DNA of 64,000 bases from Streptomyces sp. NBC_00536 (GCF_036346295.1 NZ_CP107820.1:203651-267650), one strand, 5' to 3'; positions 41,899 to 50,314 are shown, counted from the stretch's first letter. A program made the numbers and translations. Notes: generated by a model not told the origin, from the sequence alone.

Positions 41899-43131
41899 CT
41901 ACTCGGCCACCTCAGCCACTCCACCCACCTCGGCCACCGCGGCCGCCCGCTCCCGGAAGAACGCACGCACGTCCCCCACCAGCAACTCCGGCACCTCCAT
42001 CGCGGCGAAGTGCCCGCCCCTGTCGAAGGAGGTCCACCGCACGATGTTGTCCGTCCGCGCCGCGACATGGCGCAGCGGAATGAAGTTGTCCCGCGGGAAG
42101 TCGGCGAGGGCGGTCGGCGTCGCCGACGGCTCCGGGGGCGCGCCGTGGTGGTCCGCGTGCGCCCGCTCGTAGTAGATGCGCGCCGCCGAACCGGCCGTTC
42201 CGGTCAGCCAGTAGAGCATCACGTTGGTCAGCACCTGGTCCCGGTCCACCGGGCACCGCGGATCCGTCCACTCCACGAACTTCTCGCCGATCCAGGCCAG
42301 CAGCCCCACCGGCGAATCGTTCAGCCCGTACGCCAGGGTCTGCGGCCGGGTCGCCTGGATGTCGGCGTACCCCTGCCGTTCCCGCGCCCACACCCGGTAG
42401 CGCTCCCAGGAGGCCACCGTCCGCTCCCGCTCGGCCGGGCTCAGCGGGGCGAGTTCCGCCTCCTGCGGCGCGGTCACGGCGCCCCCGCCGGGCAGCAGGT
42501 TCAGGTGGACGCCGATCACCCGCTCGGGCCGGATCCGGCCCAGCTCCCGGGAGACGGCGGCTCCCCAGTCACCGCCCTGGACCCCGTACGCCGGGTACCC
42601 GAGCCGCTCCATCAGCTCGGCGAACGCCCGCGCGACCCGCTTGAACTCCCACCCGGCCTCGGTCGTGGGCCCGGACAGCCCGAAGCCGGGAATGCCCGGC
42701 AGCACCAGGTGGAACGCGTCCCGCGGATCCCCGCCGTGCGCCCGCGGATCGGTGAGCGGCTCGGCGACCCGCTGGAACTCGACGATCGACCCCGGCCAGC
42801 CGTGGGTCATCAGCAGCGGCGTCGCGTCCGGCTCGGGCGAGCGGATGTGGGCGAAGTGCACCCGCGCCCCGTCGATGACGGTGGTGAACTGCGGCCATTC
42901 GTTCAGCCGCGCCTCGGCCGCCCGCCAGTCGTAGCCGTGGCGCCAGTGTCCGGCCAGCTCCCGCAGGTGATCGACCGGAACGCCGTAGTCCCAGCCCACA
43001 CCCGGCAGTTCGGAGGGCCACCGGGTCCGGTCGAGCCGCTCCGCGAGGTCGTCCAGTTCCCGCTGCGGCACGTCCAGCCGGAAGGGCCGCAGCCCGGCCC
43101 CGCCCACCCCGACCTCAAGATCACTGTCCAT
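41899..43131 (-). CDS. Microsomal-type epoxide hydrolase
   Basis: 410 residues. N-terminal EHN domain (FRLDVPQRELDDLAERLDRTRWPSEL...WDYGVPVDHLRELAGHWRHGYDWR), then an alpha/beta-hydrolase: oxyanion motif MTHGWPGSIVEF, nucleophile Asp in VQGGDWGAAVSREL, and the catalytic His in DRGGHFAAMEVPELL. Hydrolyses epoxides to diols through a covalent ester. In a cluster with flavin monooxygenases and a P450 it may open a polyketide epoxide. ATG at 43131. The C-terminus ends in a run of Ala/Val/Glu (AAAVAEVGGVAEVAE). Confidence 0.9.
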   Translation of the reverse strand: MDSDLEVGVGGAGLRPFRLDVPQRELDDLAERLDRTRWPSELPGVGWDYGVPVDHLRELAGHWRHGYDWRAAEARLNEWPQFTTVIDGARVHFAHIRSPEPDATPLLMTHGWPGSIVEFQRVAEPLTDPRAHGGDPRDAFHLVLPGIPGFGLSGPTTEAGWEFKRVARAFAELMERLGYPAYGVQGGDWGAAVSRELGRIRPERVIGVHLNLLPGGGAVTAPQEAELAPLSPAERERTVASWERYRVWARERQGYADIQATRPQTLAYGLNDSPVGLLAWIGEKFVEWTDPRCPVDRDQVLTNVMLYWLTGTAGSAARIYYERAHADHHGAPPEPSATPTALADFPRDNFIPLRHVAARTDNIVRWTSFDRGGHFAAMEVPELLVGDVRAFFRERAAAVAEVGGVAEVAE

Positions 43132-43168
43132 GCACGGGAATGCTAACCGCCCCCGGCATCCACCCCCC

Positions 43169-44023
43169 TCAGGCGGCGTACAGATCGAAGGTCGACCCCC
43201 GCTTCGGCCCCGCGGCCACGTCCAGCGCCGGATCCACCGTCAGCATCGCCTGGTGCAGCCGCTGCAACTGCGGCGACGGCTCCACGCCCAGGTCCTCGAT
43301 CAGCCGGGTCCGCAGCCGCCGGTAGACGTCCAGCGCGCTCGCCTGCCGCCCCGACCGGTACAGCGCCACCATCGCCTGCGAGTGCAGTCCCTCGTGCTGC
43401 GGGTGCCGGGCGATCATCTCCGCCAGTTCCGCGAGCAGTTCCCCGTGCCGCCCGAGCCGCAGGTCGACGTCGATCCGCCGCTCCATGGTGACCAGCCGGG
43501 ACTCCTCCAGCCGCATCACCTCGATCTCCAGGATCGGTCCCACCCGTACGTCGACCAGGGCCGGACCCTGCCACAGCGCCAGCGCCTTGCGCAGCTGCGC
43601 CGCCGCGCTCTCGTCGTCCCCGGCCTCGAAGGCGGCGTGCCCTCCGGCGACGAGGTTCTCGTACTCGAACACGTCCACGCACTCCGGCGGTATCTGGAGC
43701 AGGTACCCCCCGTGCCGCGTGGCCAGAATGTCCTTGGCACCACCGCCCGCACCGTCCACTCCGCCCGGCCCACCCCCCACTCCTCCGGGGCCCATCGCGG
43801 TACCGAGTCTTCGGCGCAGCTGGAGTATGTAGGTCTGCAGCGTGGTCAGCGCGCTCTGCGGCAGATCCGTGCCCCAGATCTCCTCCATGAGGGTCGGGAC
43901 CGGCATGACCCGCCCCGGATACAGCGCGAGGAGGGTCAGGATCTGCCGCGGTTTGCGCGCTGTCGGAACGATCGAGCCCCCGTTGACCTCGGCACTCAAC
44001 GGACCCAGAACCCGAAACTTCAC
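43169..44023 (-). CDS. SARP-family activator (SARP2), paralogue of SARP1
   Basis: 284 residues from a GTG at 44023 preceded by GGAGGAG, the same start context as SARP1. DNA-binding domain VLGPLSAEVNGGSIVPTARKPRQILTLLALYPG and BTAD domain (LVDVRVGPILEIEVMRLEESRLVTMERRIDVDLRLGRH). The two proteins differ mainly in a Gly-rich insert here (MGPGGVGGGPGGVDGAGGG) and in the absence of a TTA codon: codon 69 is CTG. A perfect 11-bp direct repeat lies just upstream and could be bound by a SARP. Likely a bldA-independent duplicate within the signalling island. Confidence 0.92.
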   Translation of the reverse strand: MKFRVLGPLSAEVNGGSIVPTARKPRQILTLLALYPGRVMPVPTLMEEIWGTDLPQSALTTLQTYILQLRRRLGTAMGPGGVGGGPGGVDGAGGGAKDILATRHGGYLLQIPPECVDVFEYENLVAGGHAAFEAGDDESAAAQLRKALALWQGPALVDVRVGPILEIEVMRLEESRLVTMERRIDVDLRLGRHGELLAELAEMIARHPQHEGLHSQAMVALYRSGRQASALDVYRRLRTRLIEDLGVEPSPQLQRLHQAMLTVDPALDVAAGPKRGSTFDLYAA

Positions 44024-44056
44024 GGTCTCCTCCGCACGTCGTCGAGCCACCTCGTT

Positions 44057-44078
44057 TTTCGGCCTTCTTTCGGCCTTC
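44057..44078 (-). promoter_or_regulatory. Perfect 11-bp direct repeat upstream of SARP2
   Basis: TTTCGGCCTTC occurs twice back to back (44057-44067 and 44068-44078; read GAAGGCCGAAA on the coding strand), 34-55 bases before the GTG. Eleven-bp spacing and position fit a SARP operator overlapping a -35 region. The heptamer is not the TCGAG type. Confidence 0.5.
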
Positions 44079-44630
44079 GACTCACGAAAGATAGCCGGGC
44101 CCCACGCGATGTCACCGCATTCTCAAGCCCCTTTCGAGGCCACCTCCACAATCGATGCCAGCCCGCCTTCCGACAGCTACTGGATTCCGCTCGAAGCCGT
44201 ACGAAATGACGCACGAAGGAAAATCCCCACCGCCCCGGAATTCCCCCCACCCCGGGCAAGACCAGCCCCGCCGACAGCTGAAGGCACCCACCCCGGGCAA
44301 GGCCAGCCCCGCCAACGCCTAAAGGCGCCCACTCCAGACAAAGTCAGCCTCGCCAACAGCCGAAGGCGCCCACCGGGCAAAGTCAGCCCCGCCGGCGTTT
44401 GAGGCGCCGCCGGAGGCAAGGCGTGCCCACGCCGAACAAAGCCAGCCCCGCCGGCGTTTGAGGCACCGCCAAAATCAGCCCCGCCGGCGTTTGAGGCGCC
44501 GCCGGAGGCAACAGGAGGGATCACCGAGCCGCACCCACCCCCGCACCCGCGTGGACGAACTCACACGCCGCCTGAATTCCACTGGAGTGCTCACCGGATA
44601 ACCGGAAAAGGCCCACGGGAACCGGGAAAC
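44079..44630. repeat. Intergenic region with three REP-like cores
   Basis: No gene is supported here. The GCCGGCGTTTGAGG core lies at 44387-44407, 44446-44466 (with GGCAC instead of GGCGC) and 44479-44499. To their left are decayed versions containing CCCCGCCAACxxC(C/T)xAAGGC (about 44260-44370). SARP2's promoter lies at the left end. Confidence 0.75.
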
Positions 44631-45518
44631 TCAGGAAGAGAACCCGGCACCCGCACCGGCCCCCGCCCCGGACAGGGAATCCCCCTCAACCCCGCCCGCA
44701 CCCTCGCCCCCGGCACCCTCCTCCGCGTCGGACACCAGCCCCGCCCCCACCCACAGCGGCGCAGCCCCCCGCGTCCGGTACTCCCCCGCCCGCCCGGCAG
44801 CCACCACGCTCGGCAGCAACAGCGCCCACAGCGCCGCCACCTTGCGCTGCAACTCCCCGTACGGCATGCCGGTCCCGGACATGCCCTCGATGCCGCACGC
44901 CGCGGCCGCCACCAGCGACTCCGCGCTCTCCCAGCGCTGGTCCGCGCTCAGCTCACCCGTGTCCCGCGCCTGCCGCAGCAAGGTGCACACCGCGGTGATC
45001 CACGTCCGCTGGAAGTCGATCACCGGCGGCTGCTGGCCCGCGCACTCCTTGGTGATCCGGAAGCTCGCCGGGATCGCCGGGTCCTCGTGCAGCATCCGCG
45101 CCATCCAGTGCGTGGTGTCGATCAGCGCCTGCAACGGCGAGGCCCCGCCCTCGCGCAGCGCCCGTACCGAGTCGTGCAGCAGCGCGCAGCCCCGCTGCTG
45201 CACCGCCTCCGCCAGCTCGTCCTTGGAGGCGAAGTGGAAGTACAGCGCCCCCTTGGTCACCCCGGCGGCGCCCGCGATGTCGCCCAGGGTCGCGTTCGCG
45301 TATCCATTGCGGTGGAACAACTCGGCCCCGGCGCCGACGAGCCGCCTGCGGGTCCGCTCCGACCTCTCCTGCACCGCGCCGTCCCCTCTCGTCCCGCGCA
45401 GCCGAGCCGCGGCACCCGCCTTCACACCCTCGCGCCGACCGGCACGCCGCGCCGCGGCCGGCGCCACACCCGCCCCCGCGTCCACATCGGCATCCGCATC
45501 CGCAATCGCGCCCGGCAT
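44631..45518 (-). CDS. ArpA/ScbR-like TetR regulator (TetR1, pseudo-receptor type)
   Basis: Up to 295 residues. HTH: ELFHRNGYANATLGDIAGAAGVTKGALYFHFASKDELAEAV, the YFHF signature of butyrolactone receptor homologues. The ATG overlaps the SARP3 stop (TGATG), giving coupling, but the family start would be the GTG near 45374 (QERSERTRRR) with GAGGGG upstream; the extra ~48 residues are Ala/Asp-rich. The C-terminus is an acidic Gly/Ala tail (EEGAGGEGAGGVEGDS). Being in the SARP3 operon suggests feedback control, as with pseudo-receptors of other Streptomyces. Confidence 0.85.
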   Translation of the reverse strand: MPGAIADADADVDAGAGVAPAAARRAGRREGVKAGAAARLRGTRGDGAVQERSERTRRRLVGAGAELFHRNGYANATLGDIAGAAGVTKGALYFHFASKDELAEAVQQRGCALLHDSVRALREGGASPLQALIDTTHWMARMLHEDPAIPASFRITKECAGQQPPVIDFQRTWITAVCTLLRQARDTGELSADQRWESAESLVAAAACGIEGMSGTGMPYGELQRKVAALWALLLPSVVAAGRAGEYRTRGAAPLWVGAGLVSDAEEGAGGEGAGGVEGDSLSGAGAGAGAGFSS

Positions 45519-46366
45519 CAGACGCGGACGAGCCGCTCGCCACCCGCGTCCGTCGCCTCCGCGAGGCTCTCGGGGCCGGCCATGAGGATCGAGCGCTGCA
45601 ACCGGCGCAGCGCGGCCGACGGTTCGAGCCCCAGCTCGCGCACGAGCATGCCGCGCAGCCGCTGGTAGACGTCGAGGGCCTCACCGCGCCGGCCGGAGCG
45701 GTGCAGGGCCAGCATGAACTGGCCGTGCAGGTTCTCGTGCGTGCGGTAGCGGCTCGCCAGCACGGTCAGCTCGGCCAGCAGTTCGCGGTGGCGCCCCAGC
45801 CGCAGGTCCGCCTCGATGCGCTGGTCGAGCGCGCACAGCCGGGTCTCCTCCAGCCGCCGGGTCTCCATGTCGAGCTGGACCCCGCCCTGTACGTCGGCGA
45901 AGGCGGGCCCGGACCACAGGGCGAGGGCCTCGCGCAGCAGCCGCGCCGCGCCGGGGAAGTCCCCGGCGTCCATCGCGCGGTAGCCGGTCCCGGCCAGCCG
46001 GTCGAACTCGCGGACGTCGCTGGTGCCGCCGTTGCTGTTGAGCAGGTAGCCGCCGGGCAGCGTCACGAGGACGTCCTTCGCGGTCCGGCCACCGGCGGCG
46101 CCCGCGACGCCGCCCTCCGGGTCCGGTTCGCGCTCCAGCGCCGTCGCGATCAGTGCGCGTAACTGGAGTACGTACGTCTGCAAGGTGGTCCGCGCGCTGC
46201 GCGGCGGTTCGCCCGCCCACAGCTCCTCGATCAGTGCCGACACCGGCACGACCTGGTCGGCATGGAGCGCGAGGAGCGCCAGGACCTGCCGGGGCTTGGG
46301 GGCGGTCGGCGTGATGGAGATTCCGTTCTCCCGCACGGCCAGTGCGCCCAGTACATCGATATCCAC
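45518..46366 (-). CDS. SARP-family activator (SARP3), TTA codon
   Basis: 282 residues from a GTG at 46366 with GGGGAG upstream. DNA-binding domain (VLGALAVRENGISITPTAPKPRQVLALLALHADQVVPVSALIEELW...ARTTLQTYVLQLR) plus BTAD domain. It is more diverged from SARP1 and SARP2 than they are from each other. Codon 69 is TTA (complement of 46160-46162), the same position as in SARP1. Two ARE-like palindromes lie 42-88 bases upstream, so it is a likely direct target of the butyrolactone receptor. Confidence 0.92.
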   Translation of the reverse strand: MDIDVLGALAVRENGISITPTAPKPRQVLALLALHADQVVPVSALIEELWAGEPPRSARTTLQTYVLQLRALIATALEREPDPEGGVAGAAGGRTAKDVLVTLPGGYLLNSNGGTSDVREFDRLAGTGYRAMDAGDFPGAARLLREALALWSGPAFADVQGGVQLDMETRRLEETRLCALDQRIEADLRLGRHRELLAELTVLASRYRTHENLHGQFMLALHRSGRRGEALDVYQRLRGMLVRELGLEPSAALRRLQRSILMAGPESLAEATDAGGERLVRV

Positions 46367-46407
46367 GCCGTACTCCCCTGTCCTTGGATGAGTCGCATCC
46401 TCAGTAG

Positions 46408-46454
46408 AAAACAGGACCGACGGTTTGTCAATACCATACCGGTTGCGCTGTTTT
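46408..46454 (-). promoter_or_regulatory. Two adjacent ARE-like receptor sites upstream of SARP3
   Basis: On the minus strand one site reads ACAAACCG followed by GGTCCTGTTTT (46408-46430). The next (46429-46454) contains ATACCATACCGGTTG on the plus strand. Both resemble autoregulatory elements bound by ArpA-type receptors (ACAAACCG...CGGTTTGT or ATACxxACCxxCCGGTT). Confidence 0.6.
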
Positions 46455-46614
46455 GCAGCCTAGCCGCGCCCTACTGACACTCAAGAACCCACTCTGACCT
46501 GGGGAGTTGTACGTCGATCCGCGCGCCGGAAGATGTTCAGCAGGCCTAGGCCCTGCCTCAACAGGGCCTACAGACCCGCCTCCTGAGGCCGCAAACCCAA
46601 CCGCTTGGTCTGCT

Positions 46615-47406
46615 TCAGCGCCCCGCACCCGCACCCGTGCCGCCACCGGTGACCGCACCCCGCGCCACCCGCCCCGAAGTCCCCCCGGGCTCCCCGGACC
46701 CCCCGGTCCCCTCGGCCACCAGGTCCCCCAGCACCTCCCGCGCGGCGAGCCGCGGCAGCATCAGGGTCCAGAACCGGGTGAGGGTCTGCCGCGAGACCCA
46801 GTCCCGCTCACCGGCGCCCAGCACCTCCAGCCCCACCGTCGAGGCCACCACCGCGCTCGCGGCGTCCCGCGCCGACACCCCCTCGGCCAGGGCGCCCTCC
46901 CGCGCGGCGGACCGGAGCACCTCGTCCACCCACAGCTGCCACTGGCGCCTCAGATCCACTCCGCTGCCCCGCGAGGCGTCCGCGCACAGTCCGAATCCGG
47001 CCCGCACGACGATGTCCTCCGCGAGCAGGGCCATCAGCTCGTGCGTGGAATCCACCAGCACCTGGAGCCAGTTGCCGGCCGCCCCGGCCACCCCAGCAGC
47101 ACCGCCCGCCCCGCCCGCCCCGGCCACAGCGGCCGCCCCGGCCGCCGCGGGCCCGTCATGCGGTCGCGGTCGCGGTCGCGGTCGCCCCACGGTGATCCGC
47201 CGCAACGCCTCCACGGCGCGGTCCTCCACGGCCTCGGCCAGCGCCGCCTTGCTCTCGAAATGGAAGTGCAGGCCGCCGGCGCTCACCCCGGCCCGCTTGC
47301 TGATCGTCGCGATCGACGCGGTGACGAATCCCTCTTCGGCGAACACCTCCGCGGCGCTGCGCACCAGAGTTTCACGCGTGCGGGCGGCACGTTCCTGTTT
47401 GGCCAT
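46615..47406 (-). CDS. ArpA-like TetR regulator (TetR2, pseudo-receptor type)
   Basis: 263 residues from an ATG at 47406 with GGAGA upstream. HTH: EVFAEEGFVTASIATISKRAGVSAGGLHFHFESKAALAEAV; the GGLHFHF form is typical of pseudo-receptors (ScbR2/JadR2-like) that bind antibiotics or other ligands instead of butyrolactones. A four-fold CGGTCG repeat (47161-47184) encodes RPRPRPR, and an Ala/Gly stretch follows in the ligand domain. A near-perfect ARE palindrome lies ten bases upstream of the start codon, implying auto- or cross-regulation. Confidence 0.87.
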   Translation of the reverse strand: MAKQERAARTRETLVRSAAEVFAEEGFVTASIATISKRAGVSAGGLHFHFESKAALAEAVEDRAVEALRRITVGRPRPRPRPHDGPAAAGAAAVAGAGGAGGAAGVAGAAGNWLQVLVDSTHELMALLAEDIVVRAGFGLCADASRGSGVDLRRQWQLWVDEVLRSAAREGALAEGVSARDAASAVVASTVGLEVLGAGERDWVSRQTLTRFWTLMLPRLAAREVLGDLVAEGTGGSGEPGGTSGRVARGAVTGGGTGAGAGR

Positions 47407-47415
47407 GGAGTCTCC

Positions 47416-47437
47416 ACAAACCGCCCTCGCGGTTTGC
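47416..47437 (-). promoter_or_regulatory. Near-perfect ARE palindrome at the TetR2 start
   Basis: ACAAACCG and CGGTTTGC flank six bases (CCCTCG). The arms match seven of eight positions as inverted repeats and fit the ACAAACCG-N6-CGGTTTGT form of known butyrolactone-receptor operators. It sits 10 bases from the start codon, where a bound receptor would block transcription. Confidence 0.72.
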
Positions 47438-47595
47438 CCAAGGGAGTAAAAGATCTTCAGCCGACACAGTCGGCGGCCCCACTGGAGCGGCGCTCGCGCC
47501 CCGCCGGAGCGGGAAGGTGAACGGCGGCCGACCACCGCTCCAACCGGAGTCGGCCCGCGGCCGCCCGACAGCGCGGTCCGACACGCCGTCCCGGC

Positions 47596-48327
47596 CTACC
47601 GCCCGCCCGGAAACCCGACTCCCACACCGGCTCCCGCACCCGCACCCGCCGCCACACCCGCCGTTGCTCCCGCACCCGCGCCCGCCCCGGCCAGGGACTC
47701 CAGCTCCAGGGCCACCCGGCGCCCGCGGTCCGGCGCGATGTCCAGCCTGGAGAGCATCGCGGGCGTCGAGATGCTCGGGTAGATGTGCTGGTAGACCGAG
47801 GCCACCCGGTCCTCGATGTCCGCGCGGTCGTTGAGGGTCTGCGAGTAGATCTGCGCACCCGTCCAGCAGGCCGAGAGGATCCAGGCCGTCTCGGCGGGAT
47901 CCACGTGCGGCAGCAGTTCGCCCTGCCGCTTCGCCTGGACCAGCAGTTCACGGGTGAACTCGATCCAGCCCGGCACCGATCCGCCCCCGAAGATCTCGCG
48001 CATCCCGGGCCCGAGCGAGAGCCTGGCCCCCGCGCTGAGCATCGGTTCGTGCTTCATCCGGTGGGCCAGCAGCATCGCCACGTCGACGAGTTCCTGCAGC
48101 TTGCTCTCTCTGGACGGCACACCGGCCTCGCCGAACTGCTCGTCGAGCACGCCCTGCGCCAGCTCCTGCTTCGAGGCGAAGTGGAAGTACAGGGCGCCCT
48201 TGGTGACGCCCGCGCGCGCGAGGATGTCCGCGATGGTGGCCGCGTCGTAGCCGCGCTCGTCGAAGACCGAGGCGGCCGCCTCCAAGATCGCGCGACGCGT
48301 ACGGACCGCACGTTCCTGTCGTGCCAC
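47596..48327 (-). CDS. ArpA/ScbR-like gamma-butyrolactone receptor (TetR3)
   Basis: 243 residues from a GTG at 48327 with GGAGG five bases upstream. The N-terminus is the closest in the window to genuine receptors: ARQERAVRTRRAILEAAASVFDERGYDAATIADILARAGVTKGALYFHFASKQELAQGVLDEQ. The ligand domain carries a Trp (LSACWTGAQIYSQT) in the region where receptor Trp residues contact the ligand. Best candidate for the true signal receptor. The C-terminal ~25 residues are an Ala/Gly/Val repeat. An ARE-like site lies 65 bases upstream. Confidence 0.9.
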   Translation of the reverse strand: MARQERAVRTRRAILEAAASVFDERGYDAATIADILARAGVTKGALYFHFASKQELAQGVLDEQFGEAGVPSRESKLQELVDVAMLLAHRMKHEPMLSAGARLSLGPGMREIFGGGSVPGWIEFTRELLVQAKRQGELLPHVDPAETAWILSACWTGAQIYSQTLNDRADIEDRVASVYQHIYPSISTPAMLSRLDIAPDRGRRVALELESLAGAGAGAGATAGVAAGAGAGAGVGVGFPGGR

Positions 48328-48391
48328 GGGTGCCTCCGTTGTCCAGGGTCGGTTCAGGCTGGTCCTGTGAACAGGATCCACCACCCCCGCT

Positions 48392-48417
48392 AAAACCAAC
48401 CAGAAGGTCCGTATTTT
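48392..48417 (-). promoter_or_regulatory. ARE-like site upstream of TetR3
   Basis: AAAACCAACC and GGTCCGTATTTT face each other around AGAA (arms are related inverted repeats: AAAAccaACC versus AAAAtacggACC). Lies 65 bases from the TetR3 start codon; suits autorepression. Confidence 0.55.
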
Positions 48418-48634
48418 ATCAAGCAGACAACGGTTCACCCTTGATCCTCTCGGGGCCCGGAGCCCCGCCGGCCACACCTTCCCCCCGCACCTCGGGGACA
48501 CTCCCTGTTCACCGGCCCGGGTCCGCTCCGCACCCGCCGCGGAGAACCCCGTCGCATCTGTGTCAGGTCGGGTGTGTCAGGTCGGCGGGCCGAGTGTGTC
48601 AAGTCGCCCCGGACCACGCACGCCGCGCCCCCCG

Positions 48635-49873
48635 CTACCGCGCCGCACCGAGGAACACCGGAAGCGACTCCAGCCCGTTGGAGATGAACGAGTCCACCGT
48701 GCGCAGCTCCTCCGGCCGGACGGCCAGTGAGAGGTCCGGGAACCGGTCGAAGAGCCGCTCGACCCCCACCCGGCATTCCAGCCGCGCCAGCGAGGCCCCC
48801 AGGCAGTGGTGCGTCCCGAACCCGAAGGACAGGTGGTCCCCGCGCGTGGCCCGGGTGATGTCGAAGCTCCCGGCGTCCGGCCCGTGCACCGCGGGGTCGC
48901 GCCCCGCCGAGCCGAAGGACACCACGATCGGATCGCCCTTCGGGATCACCACCCCGTCCGCCATCTCGATGTCCTCCACCGCGAAGCGCATCAGCCCGTA
49001 CGTCGCCGGCGGTTCCAGCCGCAGCGTCTCCTCGACCACGTCGTCCCACTCGGCGCCCCCGCTCCGCACCAGCTCCAGCTGGCCGGGGTTGCCCAGCAGC
49101 GCGTGGACCGCCGAGCAGATGAGGTTCACCGAGGTCTCGTAGCCCGCGGTGAGCAGCAGGATCAGGTTGTCGATCAGCTCCTTCTCGCTGAGCCGCGAAC
49201 CGTCGCCCTCGTCCCGCGCGTTGATGAGCACGGTGGTGATGTCGTCGCCGGGGTGCGCCCGCCGGTGGGCGAGCAGGTCGGTCATCGTGGCGTACATCAG
49301 CTCGCCGTTGGCCTGGGCGTCCTCGGCCGTGATGGTGGTGTCGAAGAACCCCTTGATGATCGTGTGCAGGGGCGCCCACGACCGCTCGGGTATCCCGAAG
49401 AGCTCGAAGACGATCCGGGTCGGCAGCTCGTGCCCGAAGGCCGTGCGCAGATCGACCACCGTGTCCGGCGGCAGTTCGGCGAGCCGGTCGAGCAGTTCGT
49501 CGGCGACCTCTTCGATCAGCGGCCGCATCCGGCCCACCCGCCGCGCGGTGAAGGCCGCCGCCACGGGCTTGCGCAGCCGGGTGTGCTCGGGCCCGTAGGC
49601 AGTGATCATGTTCTGTACGGAGACCCAGATGGCCAGCGGCCACTCCGCGCCGACCTCGCCGCTGATCCAGGCGGGCCAGTGCCGGTAGCCGTCCTTGGAG
49701 ACCCGGGGGTCGACGAGCAGCGCGCGGATCGTGTCGCTCCCGCTCAGCACCCAGCCGGCCAGCCCGCCCGGCAGGATCACCCGCGTCGCGGGCCCCTGCT
49801 GATGGAGGTGCGCCACCTCGGCGTGGATGTCCGTTCCGGACAGGTCGAGCACGTAGGGGCACTGACGGTTCAT
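48635..49873 (-). CDS. Cytochrome P450
   Basis: 412 residues from an ATG at 49873 with GGAG upstream. I-helix LLTAGYETSVNL, K-helix ExxR as EETLRLEP, and the heme loop SFGFGTHHCLGASLARLE. A class I bacterial P450. It is divergent from the afsA homologue across a 495-bp region that contains two ARE-like sites. In the S. rochei pSLA2-L island a P450 is part of butenolide signal biosynthesis, so this one may hydroxylate or oxidise the signalling molecule. A role in the polyketide pathway is the alternative. Confidence 0.92.
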   Translation of the reverse strand: MNRQCPYVLDLSGTDIHAEVAHLHQQGPATRVILPGGLAGWVLSGSDTIRALLVDPRVSKDGYRHWPAWISGEVGAEWPLAIWVSVQNMITAYGPEHTRLRKPVAAAFTARRVGRMRPLIEEVADELLDRLAELPPDTVVDLRTAFGHELPTRIVFELFGIPERSWAPLHTIIKGFFDTTITAEDAQANGELMYATMTDLLAHRRAHPGDDITTVLINARDEGDGSRLSEKELIDNLILLLTAGYETSVNLICSAVHALLGNPGQLELVRSGGAEWDDVVEETLRLEPPATYGLMRFAVEDIEMADGVVIPKGDPIVVSFGSAGRDPAVHGPDAGSFDITRATRGDHLSFGFGTHHCLGASLARLECRVGVERLFDRFPDLSLAVRPEELRTVDSFISNGLESLPVFLGAAR

Positions 49874-49960
49874 CGGTGGCTCCAGAGGGTCGGCGGTGGA
49901 TCGGCAATGAGGTGGTGACACATTGGCGACGGGGTGCGCAGGAAGCTCCACACCCTGTAT

Positions 49961-49985
49961 TCCAAACCGCCCATCCGGTTTTGAA
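49961..49985. promoter_or_regulatory. ARE-like site between P450 and afsA homologue (P450 side)
   Basis: CCAAACCG and CGGTTTTG flank CCCATC; the arms are inverted with one extra T. About 90 bases upstream of the P450 start. Matches the ACAAACCG-N6-CGGTTTGT pattern. Confidence 0.62.
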
Positions 49986-50288
49986 CTCACCGGCGGCGGA
50001 GCCAAGTTTGGCATTGGGCACACGTGTACGCCACCACCGGCATGCCGCTCGACCTACACTTGACGGTGGCTTGAATTCCCCTCATGGCCCCGCACCCGCC
50101 AACACCCCGCCGGACCGGGGCATATGACCGGAAGACCAGCTCTCACTTGGGGCGGAACCCAGCCGTCACCGCCGACACCTTCCGACCGGAACTTCGCTGG
50201 TGAGACCCGCCCGACGAGCCGCCAAACCTGTCATCCGAGATGTTGACATTGGTACACGTGCGACATGCGGACACCTTTAGCACCTTGC

Positions 50289-50314
50289 AAACAAAACCGG
50301 AGAGTACGTATCTT
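50289..50314 (+). promoter_or_regulatory. ARE-like site upstream of the afsA homologue
   Basis: AAACAAAACCGG is followed by AGAGTACGTATCTT, whose complement AAGATACGTAC resembles the AAGATAC half-site of other autoregulatory elements. About 55 bases before the ATG at 50369. Confidence 0.5.
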
